64,000 nucleotides of DNA from Mesorhizobium tamadayense (GTDB lineage: Bacteria > Pseudomonadota > Alphaproteobacteria > Rhizobiales > Rhizobiaceae). The DNA lies in NCBI RefSeq assembly GCF_003863365.1, contig NZ_RQXT01000003.1, positions 124,001-188,000 on the forward strand. The letters run 5' to 3'. Numbering within the stretch: the stretch's first letter is position 1; each line of letters opens with the position of its first letter. This document shows positions 42,975 to 53,197 of this stretch, one piece after another. A program made the position numbers and the translations under genes. The notes beneath the pieces are model-generated. The model was not told the DNA's origin. It made no database searches and saw only the letters and a program-made list of their open reading frames with translations.

Positions 42975-43655
42975 ATGGGGTCTTGGGAGGAATATTTGCC
43001 GTCGGGCCACACCTTCGTCATTGCCGACGACCATCCGCTTTTTCGTGGTGCGCTGAAGGAGGCGCTTGCCGGCATAGGCGACGTCGCCGCCATCCACGAG
43101 GCCGGCGATTTCGAAAGCGCCAAGGCGCTGGTCGTGGCCAATGAAGACATCGACATGGTGCTGCTCGACCTCTCGATGCCGGGCGCCAGCGGCCTATCCG
43201 GGCTGATCTCGCTGCGCGGCATCCATTCCTCGGTGCCGCTGGTGGTTGTGTCGGCGCATGATGATCCCGTCACCATCCGCCGCGCGCTCGATCTCGGCGC
43301 GTCCGGCTTCATCTCCAAATCGGCAAGCATGGACGAGATCCGCGCCGCCGTGCAGGCCGTGCTTGCCGGCGATATCGCCGCGCCGGCCGGCATCGAGCTC
43401 GGCGTCGAGCGCGACCCTGAGATCTCAGACCTGATCAAGCGGCTGCAGGCGCTGACGCCGCAGCAGACGCGGGTGCTCGGCATGCTGGCCGAGGGGCTGC
43501 TCAACAAGCAGATCGCCTATGAGCTCGGCGTCTCCGAGGCCACCATCAAGGCGCATGTTTCCGCCATCCTGCAGAAGCTCGGCGTCGACAGCCGCACCCA
43601 GGCGGTCATCCAACTCTCCAAGATCGGCGGCGACCCGTTGCAGCCGGTGAGCTGA
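42975..43655 (+). CDS. NarL/FixJ-type response regulator
   Basis: Response regulator (226 aa). The receiver has Asp65 in MVLLDLSMPG as phospho-acceptor and FISKSAS near 113; the GerE HTH is at about 155-215 (LTPQQTRVLGMLAEGLLNKQ, IAYELGVSEATIKAHVSAI). It resembles CrbR/ErdR regulators, whose partner is a sodium-symporter-fused hybrid kinase such as the one encoded 1.4 kb downstream. TTG 42996 is an alternative start. Confidence 0.9.
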   Translation: MGSWEEYLPSGHTFVIADDHPLFRGALKEALAGIGDVAAIHEAGDFESAKALVVANEDIDMVLLDLSMPGASGLSGLISLRGIHSSVPLVVVSAHDDPVTIRRALDLGASGFISKSASMDEIRAAVQAVLAGDIAAPAGIELGVERDPEISDLIKRLQALTPQQTRVLGMLAEGLLNKQIAYELGVSEATIKAHVSAILQKLGVDSRTQAVIQLSKIGGDPLQPVS

Positions 43656-43676
43656 TCGCTTGTATCCAAGTCTTGT

Positions 43677-44333
43677 TCAGCCGAGCCGCATCGACAGCTC
43701 GACGTCGTCGCCGAACGGGGTCGACATGTAGCCGCCAGCCGGCGAGCGCACCCGCTCCAGGTATTCGGGAGAGAAGTCGGCATTGTCGGCGATGACCAGC
43801 GCTCCGGGCCTGAGCCGGCTCTCGACCAGGCTGATGATTTCCGGGTAGAGCGCCTTGGCGCCGTCGAGCAGCAGAAGGTCTATTCGGTCCGGCAGGTCCC
43901 TGCTCAGCGTCTCCAGCGCGTCGCCCTCGCGGACCTCGACCAGATCGATGAGGCCACCTTCCGTTAGATTGGCCTTGGCTCGCATCACCTTCGACGGCTC
44001 GAACTCCGTGGTGATCAGACGGCCGCCGCCATTGTCGCGCAGAGCTGCGGCGAGATAGAGCGTCGAGATGCCGAACGAAGTGCCGAACTCGACGATGATG
44101 CGTGCGCCGGTGCTGCGCGCCAGCATGTAGAGCAGCGTGCCGGCTTGCGGCGAAACCGCGAGCCACAGATCCTTCAGGCTGCCGTAGAAATCGAGGTATT
44201 CGGTCTTGCTGCCGAGCAGGCGCGCCCGTTCCTCGCGCGAATACTGGGCCATCGCCGGGCTGGTCGCAGCATTGGCTTCCTCGAGCAAGCGGGCGAGCAG
44301 GGGCGCAAGCGGGGTTCCGGTCAGGGTCGTCAT
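43677..44333 (-). CDS. O-methyltransferase family 3 protein
   Basis: SAM-dependent methyltransferase (218 aa) of the catechol/caffeoyl-CoA type. The SAM site is IIVEFGTSFGISTLYLAAA, followed by TTEFEPSKVMRAKANL and IDLLLLDGAKALYPEI with the metal-binding aspartate. The substrate is unknown. ATG 44333 is chosen; upstream frame belongs to the divergent TetR control region. Regulation by the adjacent TetR protein is likely from the divergent arrangement. Confidence 0.88.
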   Translation of the reverse strand: MTTLTGTPLAPLLARLLEEANAATSPAMAQYSREERARLLGSKTEYLDFYGSLKDLWLAVSPQAGTLLYMLARSTGARIIVEFGTSFGISTLYLAAALRDNGGGRLITTEFEPSKVMRAKANLTEGGLIDLVEVREGDALETLSRDLPDRIDLLLLDGAKALYPEIISLVESRLRPGALVIADNADFSPEYLERVRSPAGGYMSTPFGDDVELSMRLG

Positions 44334-44421
44334 GCTGGGCTCCGATCGAGTGCGTTCTTGTGTTGCCTCGAAAAATACGAATAATCCTTCAGGTTTCCAA
44401 TTCGCATTCCCGAGCGCTGCC

Positions 44422-45072
44422 ATGGTCCAACGCCCAAGCCCTTCAATTTCCACCCGAAAACAGCCCAAACAGGCGCGCGCGACGGAGCTCGTGGCGGCGA
44501 TTCTTCAGGCGGCTGCTCAGGTTTTGGCGAGCGAGGGCGCGCAGCGTTTCACCACCACGCGCGTGGCCGAGAAGGCTGGCGTCAGCGTCGGCTCGCTCTA
44601 TCAATACTTCCCCAACAAGGCGGCGCTCCTGTTCCGGCTGCAGAGCGACGAATGGCGGCAGACGACCGAGCTTTTGTGCGGCATTCTCCAGGATGTCGAA
44701 AAGCCGGCGCTCGAACGGATACGCACGCTGGTGCATGCCTTCATCCGCTCCGAATGCGAGGAGGCCGCCGTGCGCGGCGCGCTGAACGACGCGGCACCCC
44801 TCTATCGGGACGCGCCCGAGGCGCGGGAGGCAAGGGCCATGGCAAATCGCACTGTCGAGGACTTCATGCTCGAGGCGTTGCCGGAGGCATCGGAAGCCGC
44901 TCGCGCCATGGCTGGCGAGCTCATCCTGACGACGCTCAGCGCCGTCGGGCAGGATTTCTCTGCGAGCCCGCGAACATCGGCCGAGATAGACGCCTATGCC
45001 GCCGCGCTCGCCGATATGTTCTGCGCCTACCTCACGTGCCTTGGGCACGCAGGACGAGGGGAGTTGCAATGA
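44422..45072 (+). CDS. TetR-family repressor
   Basis: TetR regulator (216 aa). The N-terminal HTH spans about residues 18-65: ATELVAAILQAAAQVLASEG, then TTTRVAEKAGVSVGSLYQYF and PNKAALLF. The C-terminal ligand domain is helical and of TetR_C type. It is divergent from the O-methyltransferase with 88 bases between starts, so that enzyme is the likely target. Confidence 0.9.
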   Translation: MVQRPSPSISTRKQPKQARATELVAAILQAAAQVLASEGAQRFTTTRVAEKAGVSVGSLYQYFPNKAALLFRLQSDEWRQTTELLCGILQDVEKPALERIRTLVHAFIRSECEEAAVRGALNDAAPLYRDAPEAREARAMANRTVEDFMLEALPEASEAARAMAGELILTTLSAVGQDFSASPRTSAEIDAYAAALADMFCAYLTCLGHAGRGELQ

Positions 45073-45090
45073 CCAGCCCAGGGTTTGACG

Positions 45091-48000
45091 TCACTCCGCC
45101 GCCGGCGCCAGCGCCCTGACCCTTGTCATCATCGAGCGCAGCACGGCCGGTTTCAGCGGCTTGTTGACCACCGGAACATCGAGCTGACCTGCAGCGGCGC
45201 GCACCTCGCTGGAACGGTCGGCGGTGACCAATACGCAAGGCAGGTCCTGGCCGTAGGCGGCGCGCAGCCTGTCGATCGCGTCAAGCCCGGTGCCGCCGTC
45301 GAGATGATAGTCGGCAAGCACGACATCAGGCCTCAGCGCGCCCGGCCGCAACAAATCGCCCGACCCCGAAGCGGTCTCCACGCCGCAGCCCCAGCCTTCG
45401 AGCAGCAGCCGCATGCCGTCGAGTATGCGCGCGTCATTGTCGATGCACAGCACGTTGAGCCCGGCAAGTGAGGACGCCGCGTGCGGCGGCGTCTTGCCGA
45501 CCTCGCGCGGCGGCGCCGCGACCACCGCGACCGGCAGGATGACGGAAAAGCGCGTGCCCTTGCCCGGGTTGGAGTAGATGCGGATTTCGAGCCTCAGCAC
45601 CCGGGCGATACGGTCGACGATGGAGAGGCCGAGGCCGAGGCCCTCGGCCTCGCGCGCCCCTTCGTCCAGGCGCGTGAACTCGTGGAAGACGGTGTTCAGC
45701 TTGTCGCCGGCAATGCCGATACCGGTGTCGATTACCTGGATTTCCGCCAACACTCCGCGCCGCCTGACACCCACCAGGATCCGGCCCTCGCGCGTGTATT
45801 TGATGGCATTGGAAACAAGGTTCTGGATCAACCGGCGAAGCAAGTTGCGGTCGGTCATGACGCCGAGCGAGGACGGCATGATTTTCAGCCCGAGCTTCTT
45901 TTCGGCGGCAAGCGGGCGGAAGTCGTTGCCGATCTGGCCAAGCAGCCCGCCGAGGCTGAAGGCGGTGTCCTCGGGCTTCATCGCGCCGGCGTCGAGCCGC
46001 GAGATGTCGAGCACCGCGCCGAGGATGGTCTCGACCGATTCCAGCGAGGATTCGATGTTGATCGCTGCCTTGCCGGCCCGCCCCTTGCCGGCCTTCTCGA
46101 TCAGCGACGAGCAATAGAGCCGGGCGGCATTCAGCGGCTGCAGGATGTCGTGGCCGGCGGCGGCGAGGAAGCGAGTCTTGCTAAGGTTGGCTTCCTCGGC
46201 CAGCATTTGCGCCTGCGCCAGCTCCTCATTGACGCGGGTAAGCTCGGCGGTGCGGCTCCTGACCCGCTGCTCCAGCGATTCGTTGGCCCGCTTCAGCGCC
46301 AGGTCCTGCTCGACGCGGCCGGAAATGTCGGCATAGGTGGCGACGATGCCGCCGTCCGGCATCGGGTTGGAGCGCAGCTCCAGGATGCGGCCGCTGGTCT
46401 TCAGCTCCATCTGCCATGGGCTGACGAAGCTGGTCAGCCGGTTGAGCATCGTCACCCGCTGGTCGGCGGGGATATCGCCGCGCTCGGCAAGATGCCGCAG
46501 GATCTGGTCGAGCGAGACGCCGACCTGGCCCATCTCGTCCGGCAGGTCGAACAGCGCCCGGTATTGCCGGTTCCAGCAGATCAGCTGGAAATCCCGGTCG
46601 AAGACGGTGATGCCCTGCTCCATCTGGTCGAGGGCGATCTGCAAGAGATCGCGGTTGTGCTGCAGCGCCTCGGTGGCGTCGTCGAGCAGCCGGAAAGCAT
46701 CCTTGGAGTCGCGGTCGTTACGGCGGAACAGCAACGACAGGATCAGCCGCGCCGAGGACGAGCCGACGGCGCTCGCCAGCAACTGCTCCGAGAAGCGGAT
46801 GACGTCCATGCTGGCTTGTTCCTTGCCGTGCAGGGAGACGTTCGCGTTCTTCTCGAAGGACTGGAAGGAGCGCTCGGTGCGCTCGACGCCGAGATAGCGG
46901 GAGATCGTGTCCTTGAGGTCGTTGACGGTGACCGCGGTGCGGAAGCGGCGCAGGCTCGGCATCGGACCCGCCTCGCGCGGCACGAAGATCGCCGCCTGGA
47001 TGCGTTCCAGCGGTACGGACGCGCGCGACAGCGATCCCAGCACGAAGAACAGCGTGTTGACTGACAGGCTCCACAGCACGCCGTGGTTCAGCGGCTCGCC
47101 GACGGTGCCGAACAGCGCCTGCGGCCTGAGCGCCTCGAAGCCGAACAGACCATGGACGACAATGTCGGTATCGGAAGCCACCAGCGAAGGCAGGAGCAGC
47201 GTATAGCCCCACATCAGAATGCCGGCGACCATGCCGAGCGCGGCGCCCCGGCCGTTGGCGCGGCGCCATATCAGCCCGCCGATCAGCGCCGGAGCGAATT
47301 GCGCGATCGCGGCAAACGACATCAGCCCGATCGAGGACAGCCGCGCGCTGTTTGTGCTCTCGCGGTAGTAGAGGAAGGCGATGAACAGCATGATGAAGAT
47401 CGACGCCCTCCGCACGTTGAGGATCAGTGTCGACCAGTCCTCATTGTCGGAAGAGGGAGTCTTGAGCAGACGGCGCACGAACAGCGGGATGATGAGGTCG
47501 TTGGAGATCATGATCGACAGCGCCACGCTCTCGACGATGACCATCGCGGTCGCCGCCGACAGGCCGCCGACGAAGGCGATCATCGCCAGCACGTCATGAC
47601 CGCTGAATAGCGGCAGCGACAGGACGTAGAGGTCGCTGCTGGTCCTGGCGCCGACCAGCGACAGGCCGGCAAAGGCGATCGGCAGCACGAACAGGTTGAT
47701 CGCCACGAGATAGAGCGGGAACACCCAGGTGGCGGTGCGCAGCTCCGCCTCGCTGCGGTTCTCCACGATGGTGACGTAGAACTGGCGTGGCAGCATCAGG
47801 ATGGCAAAGCCGCTCAAGCTTGTCAGCACCAGCCATGTGGCCAAGGAGGTGCTGTAACCCATGGCCTGGCGCACCTGGTTGTTTGCGGCGAGCGTCGCCA
47901 GCATGTCGCCGGGGCCGCCGAAGATGAGAAAAGTCACCATCAGGCCGATGGCGAGGAAAGCGGCAAGTTTGACCACGGTTTCGACCGCCACCGCCAGCAC

Positions 48001-48585
48001 CAGCCCGTCCTGGTGCTCGGTGGCGTCGGCGTGGCGGGTGCCGAACAGCACCGCAAACAGCGCCAGCAGCATCGCCACCACCAGCGAGATGTCGCTCACA
48101 AAAGGATCAAAAGAAGGCGGCGAGCCGGTATAGTGCTCGATCATCAGGCTGACCGAGCCGGAGATCGCCTTCAGCTGCAGCGCGATATAGGGCACGGCGC
48201 CGATCGTCGCGATCAGCGTTGCGATCGCCGCGACGGCAAAACTCTTGCCGTAGCGAGCGCCGAGGAAGTCGGCGATCGAGGTGATCTTCTCGCTCTTTGC
48301 GAGCCGGACGATACGGTTGAGCAGCGGGAAGCCGAACACGAAGACCAGCACCGGGCCGGTATAGATGCCGAGGAATTCGAGGCCCCGCTCGGAGGAGAGC
48401 CCGACCGAGCCGAAGAAGGTCCAGGAGGTGCAGTAGATGGCGAGGCTGAGCGCGTAGATGAAGGGTCGCGCCCGGCCGAGCCCGGCTGCCACCGAGCGCC
48501 GGTCGCCGACGCTCGCTATGGCGAAAAGCAGCGTCACATAGGCGATCGCGATGATGACGACGAACCAGCCTTGCACGGCTCGCAC
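45091..48585 (-). CDS. hybrid histidine kinase with sodium:solute-symporter domain (CrbS/MxtR-like)
   Basis: Very large membrane kinase (1164 aa). Residues 1-490 form about 13 membrane helices of the sodium:solute symporter fold, then a PAS region (about 640-760), HisKA with His812 in [16 protein letters not shown], an ATPase domain ([24 protein letters not shown]) and a C-terminal receiver with Asp1092 in VVLADYHL. CrbS/MxtR-type kinases of this design control acetate use with NarL-type partners, and such a regulator is encoded at 42975. GTG 48585 or GTG 48576 may be the start; GGAGG spacing favours 48576. Confidence 0.92.
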   Translation of the reverse strand: MRAVQGWFVVIIAIAYVTLLFAIASVGDRRSVAAGLGRARPFIYALSLAIYCTSWTFFGSVGLSSERGLEFLGIYTGPVLVFVFGFPLLNRIVRLAKSEKITSIADFLGARYGKSFAVAAIATLIATIGAVPYIALQLKAISGSVSLMIEHYTGSPPSFDPFVSDISLVVAMLLALFAVLFGTRHADATEHQDGLVLAVAVETVVKLAAFLAIGLMVTFLIFGGPGDMLATLAANNQVRQAMGYSTSLATWLVLTSLSGFAILMLPRQFYVTIVENRSEAELRTATWVFPLYLVAINLFVLPIAFAGLSLVGARTSSDLYVLSLPLFSGHDVLAMIAFVGGLSAATAMVIVESVALSIMISNDLIIPLFVRRLLKTPSSDNEDWSTLILNVRRASIFIMLFIAFLYYRESTNSARLSSIGLMSFAAIAQFAPALIGGLIWRRANGRGAALGMVAGILMWGYTLLLPSLVASDTDIVVHGLFGFEALRPQALFGTVGEPLNHGVLWSLSVNTLFFVLGSLSRASVPLERIQAAIFVPREAGPMPSLRRFRTAVTVNDLKDTISRYLGVERTERSFQSFEKNANVSLHGKEQASMDVIRFSEQLLASAVGSSSARLILSLLFRRNDRDSKDAFRLLDDATEALQHNRDLLQIALDQMEQGITVFDRDFQLICWNRQYRALFDLPDEMGQVGVSLDQILRHLAERGDIPADQRVTMLNRLTSFVSPWQMELKTSGRILELRSNPMPDGGIVATYADISGRVEQDLALKRANESLEQRVRSRTAELTRVNEELAQAQMLAEEANLSKTRFLAAAGHDILQPLNAARLYCSSLIEKAGKGRAGKAAINIESSLESVETILGAVLDISRLDAGAMKPEDTAFSLGGLLGQIGNDFRPLAAEKKLGLKIMPSSLGVMTDRNLLRRLIQNLVSNAIKYTREGRILVGVRRRGVLAEIQVIDTGIGIAGDKLNTVFHEFTRLDEGAREAEGLGLGLSIVDRIARVLRLEIRIYSNPGKGTRFSVILPVAVVAAPPREVGKTPPHAASSLAGLNVLCIDNDARILDGMRLLLEGWGCGVETASGSGDLLRPGALRPDVVLADYHLDGGTGLDAIDRLRAAYGQDLPCVLVTADRSSEVRAAAGQLDVPVVNKPLKPAVLRSMMTRVRALAPAAE

Positions 48586-48667
48586 TTCCTCCCTGACCGG
48601 TCCTCACCTGGCCATCAAGACGCAACCACAGCTTGGAGCCTGAGTCCATCGCGGCTTTCGGCGCATA

Positions 48668-48694
48668 TGTGGTTGATAGCGCAGGATAACCACA
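48668..48694. promoter_or_regulatory. inverted repeat between the hybrid kinase and mscL
   Basis: TGTGGTT (48668-48674) and AACCACA (48688-48694) are perfect inverted arms separated by 13 bases, 83 bases upstream of the kinase start. Candidate operator; no regulator is identified. Confidence 0.35.
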
Positions 48695-48810
48695 AACCGG
48701 TTCCTTCGCCCTTTTTCCGATTTTGCAACTGGGGGGTTTTGTTAAGGTTGGTTTGGGTCGGCGCCGGAGAGCCGGGCGGCAGCGCGGCCTGTCATGGCAA
48801 GGAGGGTCGA

Positions 48811-49230
48811 ATGCTGAAAGAATTCCAGGAATTCATTTCCAAGGGCAATGTGATGGACTTGGCCGTCGGCGTCATCATCGGCGCCGCCTTTGGCAAGATC
48901 GTCGATTCGCTGGTCAACGACATCATCATGCCGATCGTCGGTGCGATCTTCGGCGGGCTGGACTTCAACAATTATTTCTTTGGACTGTCCTCGAACGTCC
49001 ACTCAGCCACGCTGGCCGATGCCAAGAAAGAGGGCGCGGTCTTTGCCTATGGCAGTTTCATCACCGTGGTGCTGAACTTCCTGATCCTTGCCTTCATCAT
49101 CTTCCTCATGGTCAAGGCCGTGAACAATCTGCGCAGGCGGCTGGAGCGTGAGAAGCCCGCTGTCGCCGCCGCGCCGCCCGCGGATGTGCAGCTTCTGACC
49201 GAAATCCGCGACCTGCTCGCCAAGAAGTAA
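48811..49230 (+). CDS. mscL: large-conductance mechanosensitive channel MscL
   Basis: Inner-membrane pentameric channel (139 aa) that opens under hypo-osmotic stress. [20 protein letters not shown] and [20 protein letters not shown] form the N-terminal helix and first membrane helix; the second runs through [22 protein letters not shown]-terminal helical bundle [12 protein letters not shown] completes the family. AAGGAGG precedes ATG 48811. A very strong terminator follows. Confidence 0.97.
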   Translation: MLKEFQEFISKGNVMDLAVGVIIGAAFGKIVDSLVNDIIMPIVGAIFGGLDFNNYFFGLSSNVHSATLADAKKEGAVFAYGSFITVVLNFLILAFIIFLMVKAVNNLRRRLEREKPAVAAAPPADVQLLTEIRDLLAKK

Positions 49231-49253
49231 TCTCAAGACGAAGACGCTGGACC

Positions 49254-49283
49254 AAAACCCCGGCCGTTCGCGGCCGGGGTTTT
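49254..49283. terminator. strong intrinsic terminator after mscL
   Basis: AAAACCCCGGCCG (49254-49266) and CGGCCGGGGTTTT (49271-49283) form a 13-bp perfect stem with the stable TTCG tetraloop. T and A tracts flank it, so it can work in both directions. Confidence 0.9.
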
Positions 49284-49341
49284 CTGTTTGCGGCTTTCGT
49301 AAAAGGCGTTAGCAGTCGTGGAAAACCGGACGGATTCTTGC

Positions 49342-50508
49342 ATGACCCTGATCCAGACCTTACGCACTGAGGCCCGCGCCGCGCCCGAAAGCGGCATTGT
49401 CGCCGTCGTCAAACATGGCCGCCTGCGCGAAGGCCTTATCCCGCTCTGGGCCGGCGAGGGCGACCTGCCGACGCCTTCCTTCATCAGCGATGCCGCCGCT
49501 CGCGGGCTCGCCAATGGGGAGACCTTCTACACCTGGCAGAAGGGCATTCCTGACCTCAGGCAGGCGCTCGCCCGCTATTACGCCAGGCATTTCGGCAAGC
49601 GCTTCGCCGAGGAAGAGTTCATCGTCACCGCTTCCGGCATGCACGCCATCCAATTGGCCATCGACGCCATCGCCGGCAGCGGCGACGAGGTGATCTATCT
49701 CTCGCCGGCCTGGCCGAATTTCGCCGCTGCCGCCGGTATTGCGGGCGCTGTTCCCGTGCCGGTCACGCTCGACCAGTCCGGCAATGGCTGGTCATGCGAT
49801 GTCGACAAGATCGCGTCGGCGGTCACGGCTCGGACGAAGGCGCTGTTCATCAACACGCCGTCGAACCCGACCGGCTGGACCGCCGTCGCGGAGACCCTCA
49901 AAGCGATCCTCGATCTTGCCCGCGCGAAGAAGCTTTGGATCATAGCCGACGAAATCTATGCGCTGTTCCACTATGGCCATGGCCGCGCGCCGTCTTTCCT
50001 CGACATCGCCACCGACGATGACCGCATCCTGTTCGTCAACAGCTTCTCCAAGAACTGGGCGATGACCGGCTGGCGCGTCGGCTGGATCAAGACCCATCCC
50101 GCCTTGCAGCAGGTGTTCGAGAACCTGATCCAGTATTCGACCTCGGGCGTCGCCCAGTTCATGCAGCGCGGCGCGGTTGCCGCCCTCGACGAGGGCGACG
50201 GTTTCATCGTCGAGCAGGTGGAGCGCGCGCGAGCGGCACGCGATCTGGTCTGTGGCATCCTTGGCGAGACAGGCAAGGCGCGCTTCACCGTACCGCAGGG
50301 CGCGTTCTACCTGTTCTTCACCGTCGACGGCATCACCGATTCCCGCACCGCCGCCTTCGACATCGTCGACAACGCCAATGTCGGCCTGGCGCCCGGCACG
50401 GCCTTCGGCCCCGGCGGCGAGCACTTTCTCAGATTATGCTTCCACCGCCGCCTCGATCAGCTCGAGGAAGCGGCGCATCGCCTGGCGAAATGGATGAAGA
50501 CAGTGTGA
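49342..50508 (+). CDS. class I/II aminotransferase
   Basis: PLP-dependent aminotransferase (388 aa from ATG 49342; GTG 49318 is in frame). Motifs are YTWQKGIPDLRQALARYY, NTPSNPTGWTA, ADEIYALFHYG and the PLP lysine in NSFSKNWAMTGWRVGW, with the substrate Arg in LRLCFHRR. It belongs to the aspartate aminotransferase superfamily; aspartate, alanine or aromatic substrates cannot be separated by eye. It is a single gene between terminators. Confidence 0.9.
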   Translation: MTLIQTLRTEARAAPESGIVAVVKHGRLREGLIPLWAGEGDLPTPSFISDAAARGLANGETFYTWQKGIPDLRQALARYYARHFGKRFAEEEFIVTASGMHAIQLAIDAIAGSGDEVIYLSPAWPNFAAAAGIAGAVPVPVTLDQSGNGWSCDVDKIASAVTARTKALFINTPSNPTGWTAVAETLKAILDLARAKKLWIIADEIYALFHYGHGRAPSFLDIATDDDRILFVNSFSKNWAMTGWRVGWIKTHPALQQVFENLIQYSTSGVAQFMQRGAVAALDEGDGFIVEQVERARAARDLVCGILGETGKARFTVPQGAFYLFFTVDGITDSRTAAFDIVDNANVGLAPGTAFGPGGEHFLRLCFHRRLDQLEEAAHRLAKWMKTV

Positions 50509-50519
50509 GACAGGCGGCT

Positions 50520-51797
50520 TCAGCCGCCTGACTTCGGCACCAGCAGCGGAATGATCCGGTCGCTCTTGGCGACGGCGGGGCGGCCGGATGCGGCATAGGG
50601 AATGCCGAGCGCGTCCCAGGTCTCGACCAGCGCGTCCTGCAGCTCGGCGATCAATGCGTCCGAGTGGAACGGCGTCGGCGTGATGCGCAGCCGCTCGGTG
50701 CCGCGCGGCACCGTCGGATAGTTGATCGGCTGGATGTAGATGCCGTGCACGCCGAGCAGCCGGTCGCTCGCCATCTTGCAGAGCTCGGGATCGCCGACCA
50801 ACACCGGAACGATATGGGTGGCCGATTCCATCACCGGCAGGTCGGCGGCGGCAAGCACCTCTTTCGTGCGCGCTGCCTGGCGCTGCTGCGCGTCGCGCTC
50901 GGCCTGCGAGCGCTTCAGATGCCGGATCGAGGTGGTGGCGGCCGCGGCGATCGCCGGCGGCAGCGCGGTGGTGAAGATGAAGCCCGGCGCATAGGAGCGC
51001 ACCGCGTCGATCACGGCGCTCGTGCCGGTGATGTAGCCGCCAAGAGTGCCGAAGGCCTTGGCTAGAGTTCCCTCGATGACGTCGATGCGGTCGGCCAGGC
51101 CCTCGCGCTCGGTGATGCCGCCACCGCGCGCACCGTACATGCCCACCGCATGGACTTCGTCGATATAGGTCATGGCGTTGTAGCGCTCGGCGAGCTCGAC
51201 GATCTGCTTGATCGGCGCGATGTCGCCGTCCATCGAGTAGACGCTTTCGAAGACGATCAGCTTGGCGCGTTCGCGGCCGGCGGCCTGCAGCAGGCTTTCC
51301 AGATGCGCGACGTCGTTGTGCCGGAAGATCTTCTTCTCGGCCCCGGAGCGGCGCACGCCCTCGATCATCGAGGCGTGGTTCAGCTCGTCCGAGATGATCA
51401 GGCAGTTGGGCAGAAGCCTGGCGATGGTCGAGATCGAGGCCTCGTTGGAGACGAAGCCGGAGGTGAAGACGAGCGCTGCTTCCTTGTCGTGCAGGTCGGC
51501 GAGTTCATGCTCGAGCTCGACCAGCGGATTGGACGTGCCGGAGATGTTGCGGGTGCCGCCGGCGCCCGAGCCCATCTTGCCGGCCACGTTCTGGAAGGCG
51601 GCGATGACGTCCGGGTTCTGGCCCATGCCGAGATAGTCGTTGGAGCACCAGACGGTAATTTCCTGGGCGCGGCCGTTGGAGCGCCAGATGGCGCGCGGAA
51701 ACTTGCCTACGATGCGCTCGAGGTCGGCGAAAACACGGTAGCGCCGCTCGGCATGGAGCTGGTCGATCGCGTCTTCGAAGAACCGCTGGTAGTTCAT
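50520..51797 (-). CDS. hemA: 5-aminolevulinate synthase HemA
   Basis: First enzyme of the C4 heme pathway in alphaproteobacteria: glycine plus succinyl-CoA to 5-aminolevulinate (425 aa). Motifs are [37 protein letters not shown] and the PLP lysine in [17 protein letters not shown] 51797 ([11 protein letters not shown]) is the family start. A perfect FNR/FixK-type box lies 125 bases upstream, so oxygen-responsive control is expected, as known for rhizobial hemA genes. Confidence 0.97.
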   Translation of the reverse strand: MNYQRFFEDAIDQLHAERRYRVFADLERIVGKFPRAIWRSNGRAQEITVWCSNDYLGMGQNPDVIAAFQNVAGKMGSGAGGTRNISGTSNPLVELEHELADLHDKEAALVFTSGFVSNEASISTIARLLPNCLIISDELNHASMIEGVRRSGAEKKIFRHNDVAHLESLLQAAGRERAKLIVFESVYSMDGDIAPIKQIVELAERYNAMTYIDEVHAVGMYGARGGGITEREGLADRIDVIEGTLAKAFGTLGGYITGTSAVIDAVRSYAPGFIFTTALPPAIAAAATTSIRHLKRSQAERDAQQRQAARTKEVLAAADLPVMESATHIVPVLVGDPELCKMASDRLLGVHGIYIQPINYPTVPRGTERLRITPTPFHSDALIAELQDALVETWDALGIPYAASGRPAVAKSDRIIPLLVPKSGG

Positions 51798-51921
51798 GTC
51801 GGCTTCCCAATTTTGCGCCGGGATCATAGTCACAGCCCTATGCCGCGTCCACCGCGCCACACCGGTCAAAATGCCACGCCCCAAGCCTGTTTCTAACGAG
51901 CACGGTTCGTGGCCTATTCCC

Positions 51922-51935
51922 TTGATGTGGATCAA
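51922..51935 (-). promoter_or_regulatory. FixK/FnrN anaerobox upstream of hemA
   Basis: TTGATGTGGATCAA matches the consensus TTGAT-N4-ATCAA on both strands. It is centred about 131 bases before the hemA start and about 160 before galE. The rest of the gap (51798-52088) shows no other clear signal. Confidence 0.85.
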
Positions 51936-52088
51936 TTTTGTTTCAGTACGATGCCTCTGGCGGGAGGAACTGTTACGGACTTAACACTCAAGGAGTTGCT
52001 ATTGGGGGGATGATAACGGGCTTGCGGCGGGGTTTCCAGTACGGCGGCTGTTAAGACAGTTTCCGATAAATCTTGATCAGCGAGGTAG

Positions 52089-53087
52089 ATGATGACGGTT
52101 TTGGTGACGGGCGGTGCCGGCTATATCGGCAGCCACATGGTCTGGGAGCTTCTCGACGCCGGCGAAAGCGTCGTCGTCCTCGACCGGCTTTCCACCGGCT
52201 TCGAATGGGCAGTGGCGCCCGAGGCGAAGCTAGTCGTCGGCGACGTCGCCGACCGCGATCTGGTCGGCCGGATCATCCGGGAAAACCAGGTCGACGCCAT
52301 CATTCACTTCGCCGGCTCGATCGTGGTGCCGGAATCGGTCGCCGATCCGCTCGGCTACTACGAGAACAACACCTGCAAGACCCGCACGCTGATCGAAACG
52401 GCGGTGCGCGAGGGCGTGCCGCATTTCATCTTCTCTTCCACCGCTGCCGTCTATGGCGGCGCCGGGCTGGAGCCGGTGCGCGAGGACGCGCGGCTGGCGC
52501 CGGAATCGCCCTACGGCCTCTCCAAGCTGATGAGCGAATGGATGCTGCGCGACGCGGGCCTCGCGCACGATATCCGCTACACGGCGCTGCGCTATTTCAA
52601 CGTTGCCGGCGCCGATCCAAGGGGCCGCACCGGCCAGTCGACGCCCGGCGCCACGCATCTGATCAAGGTCGCCTGCGAGACCGCGCTCGGCAAGCGGCCC
52701 TTCATGCAGGTCTTCGGCAAGGACTATCCGACGCCGGACGGCACCTGCATCCGCGACTACATCCATGTCAGCGACCTGGCAGCTGCGCACCGGCTGGCGC
52801 TGCAGCGGCTGCGCGAGGGCGGAGAGAGCCTCGTCGCCAATTGCGGCTACAGCCACGGCTATTCGGTGCTCGAAGTCATCGAGAGCGTGCGCCGCGCCTT
52901 CGGTCATGATTTCGACGTCCGCATGGGCGACCGCCGGCCGGGCGACGCCGCCGCCGTGGTCGCCAATTCCGACCTTGCCCGCAAGGAATTCGGCTGGACG
53001 CCGCAGCGCGACGACCTCGACCAGATCGTCAAGGACGCGCTGGCCTGGGAGCGCATCCTGACCGGCAAGAACTCGGCTCGGAGCTGA
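52089..53087 (+). CDS. galE: UDP-glucose 4-epimerase
   Basis: Extended short-chain dehydrogenase (332 aa) interconverting UDP-glucose and UDP-galactose for exopolysaccharide and lipopolysaccharide synthesis; called exoB in some rhizobia. NAD site GGAGYIGSH from residue 8, Ser117 and Thr118 in FSSTAAVYG, catalytic Tyr142 and Lys146 in PYGLSK, and YFNVAGADP. Two adjacent ATG codons begin the gene. It precedes dadA by 110 bases. Confidence 0.93.
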   Translation: MMTVLVTGGAGYIGSHMVWELLDAGESVVVLDRLSTGFEWAVAPEAKLVVGDVADRDLVGRIIRENQVDAIIHFAGSIVVPESVADPLGYYENNTCKTRTLIETAVREGVPHFIFSSTAAVYGGAGLEPVREDARLAPESPYGLSKLMSEWMLRDAGLAHDIRYTALRYFNVAGADPRGRTGQSTPGATHLIKVACETALGKRPFMQVFGKDYPTPDGTCIRDYIHVSDLAAAHRLALQRLREGGESLVANCGYSHGYSVLEVIESVRRAFGHDFDVRMGDRRPGDAAAVVANSDLARKEFGWTPQRDDLDQIVKDALAWERILTGKNSARS

Positions 53088-53197
53088 AGCAGCGAGCTGT
53101 TGGGCCAAGGGCTCGTCCGGCGTGTCGGGACACGCTATTGAGGGTCTGAAGGCGGCGCGCGGAGGCGCATCGCCCGGTTCGATCCTTGAGGGGCGGC

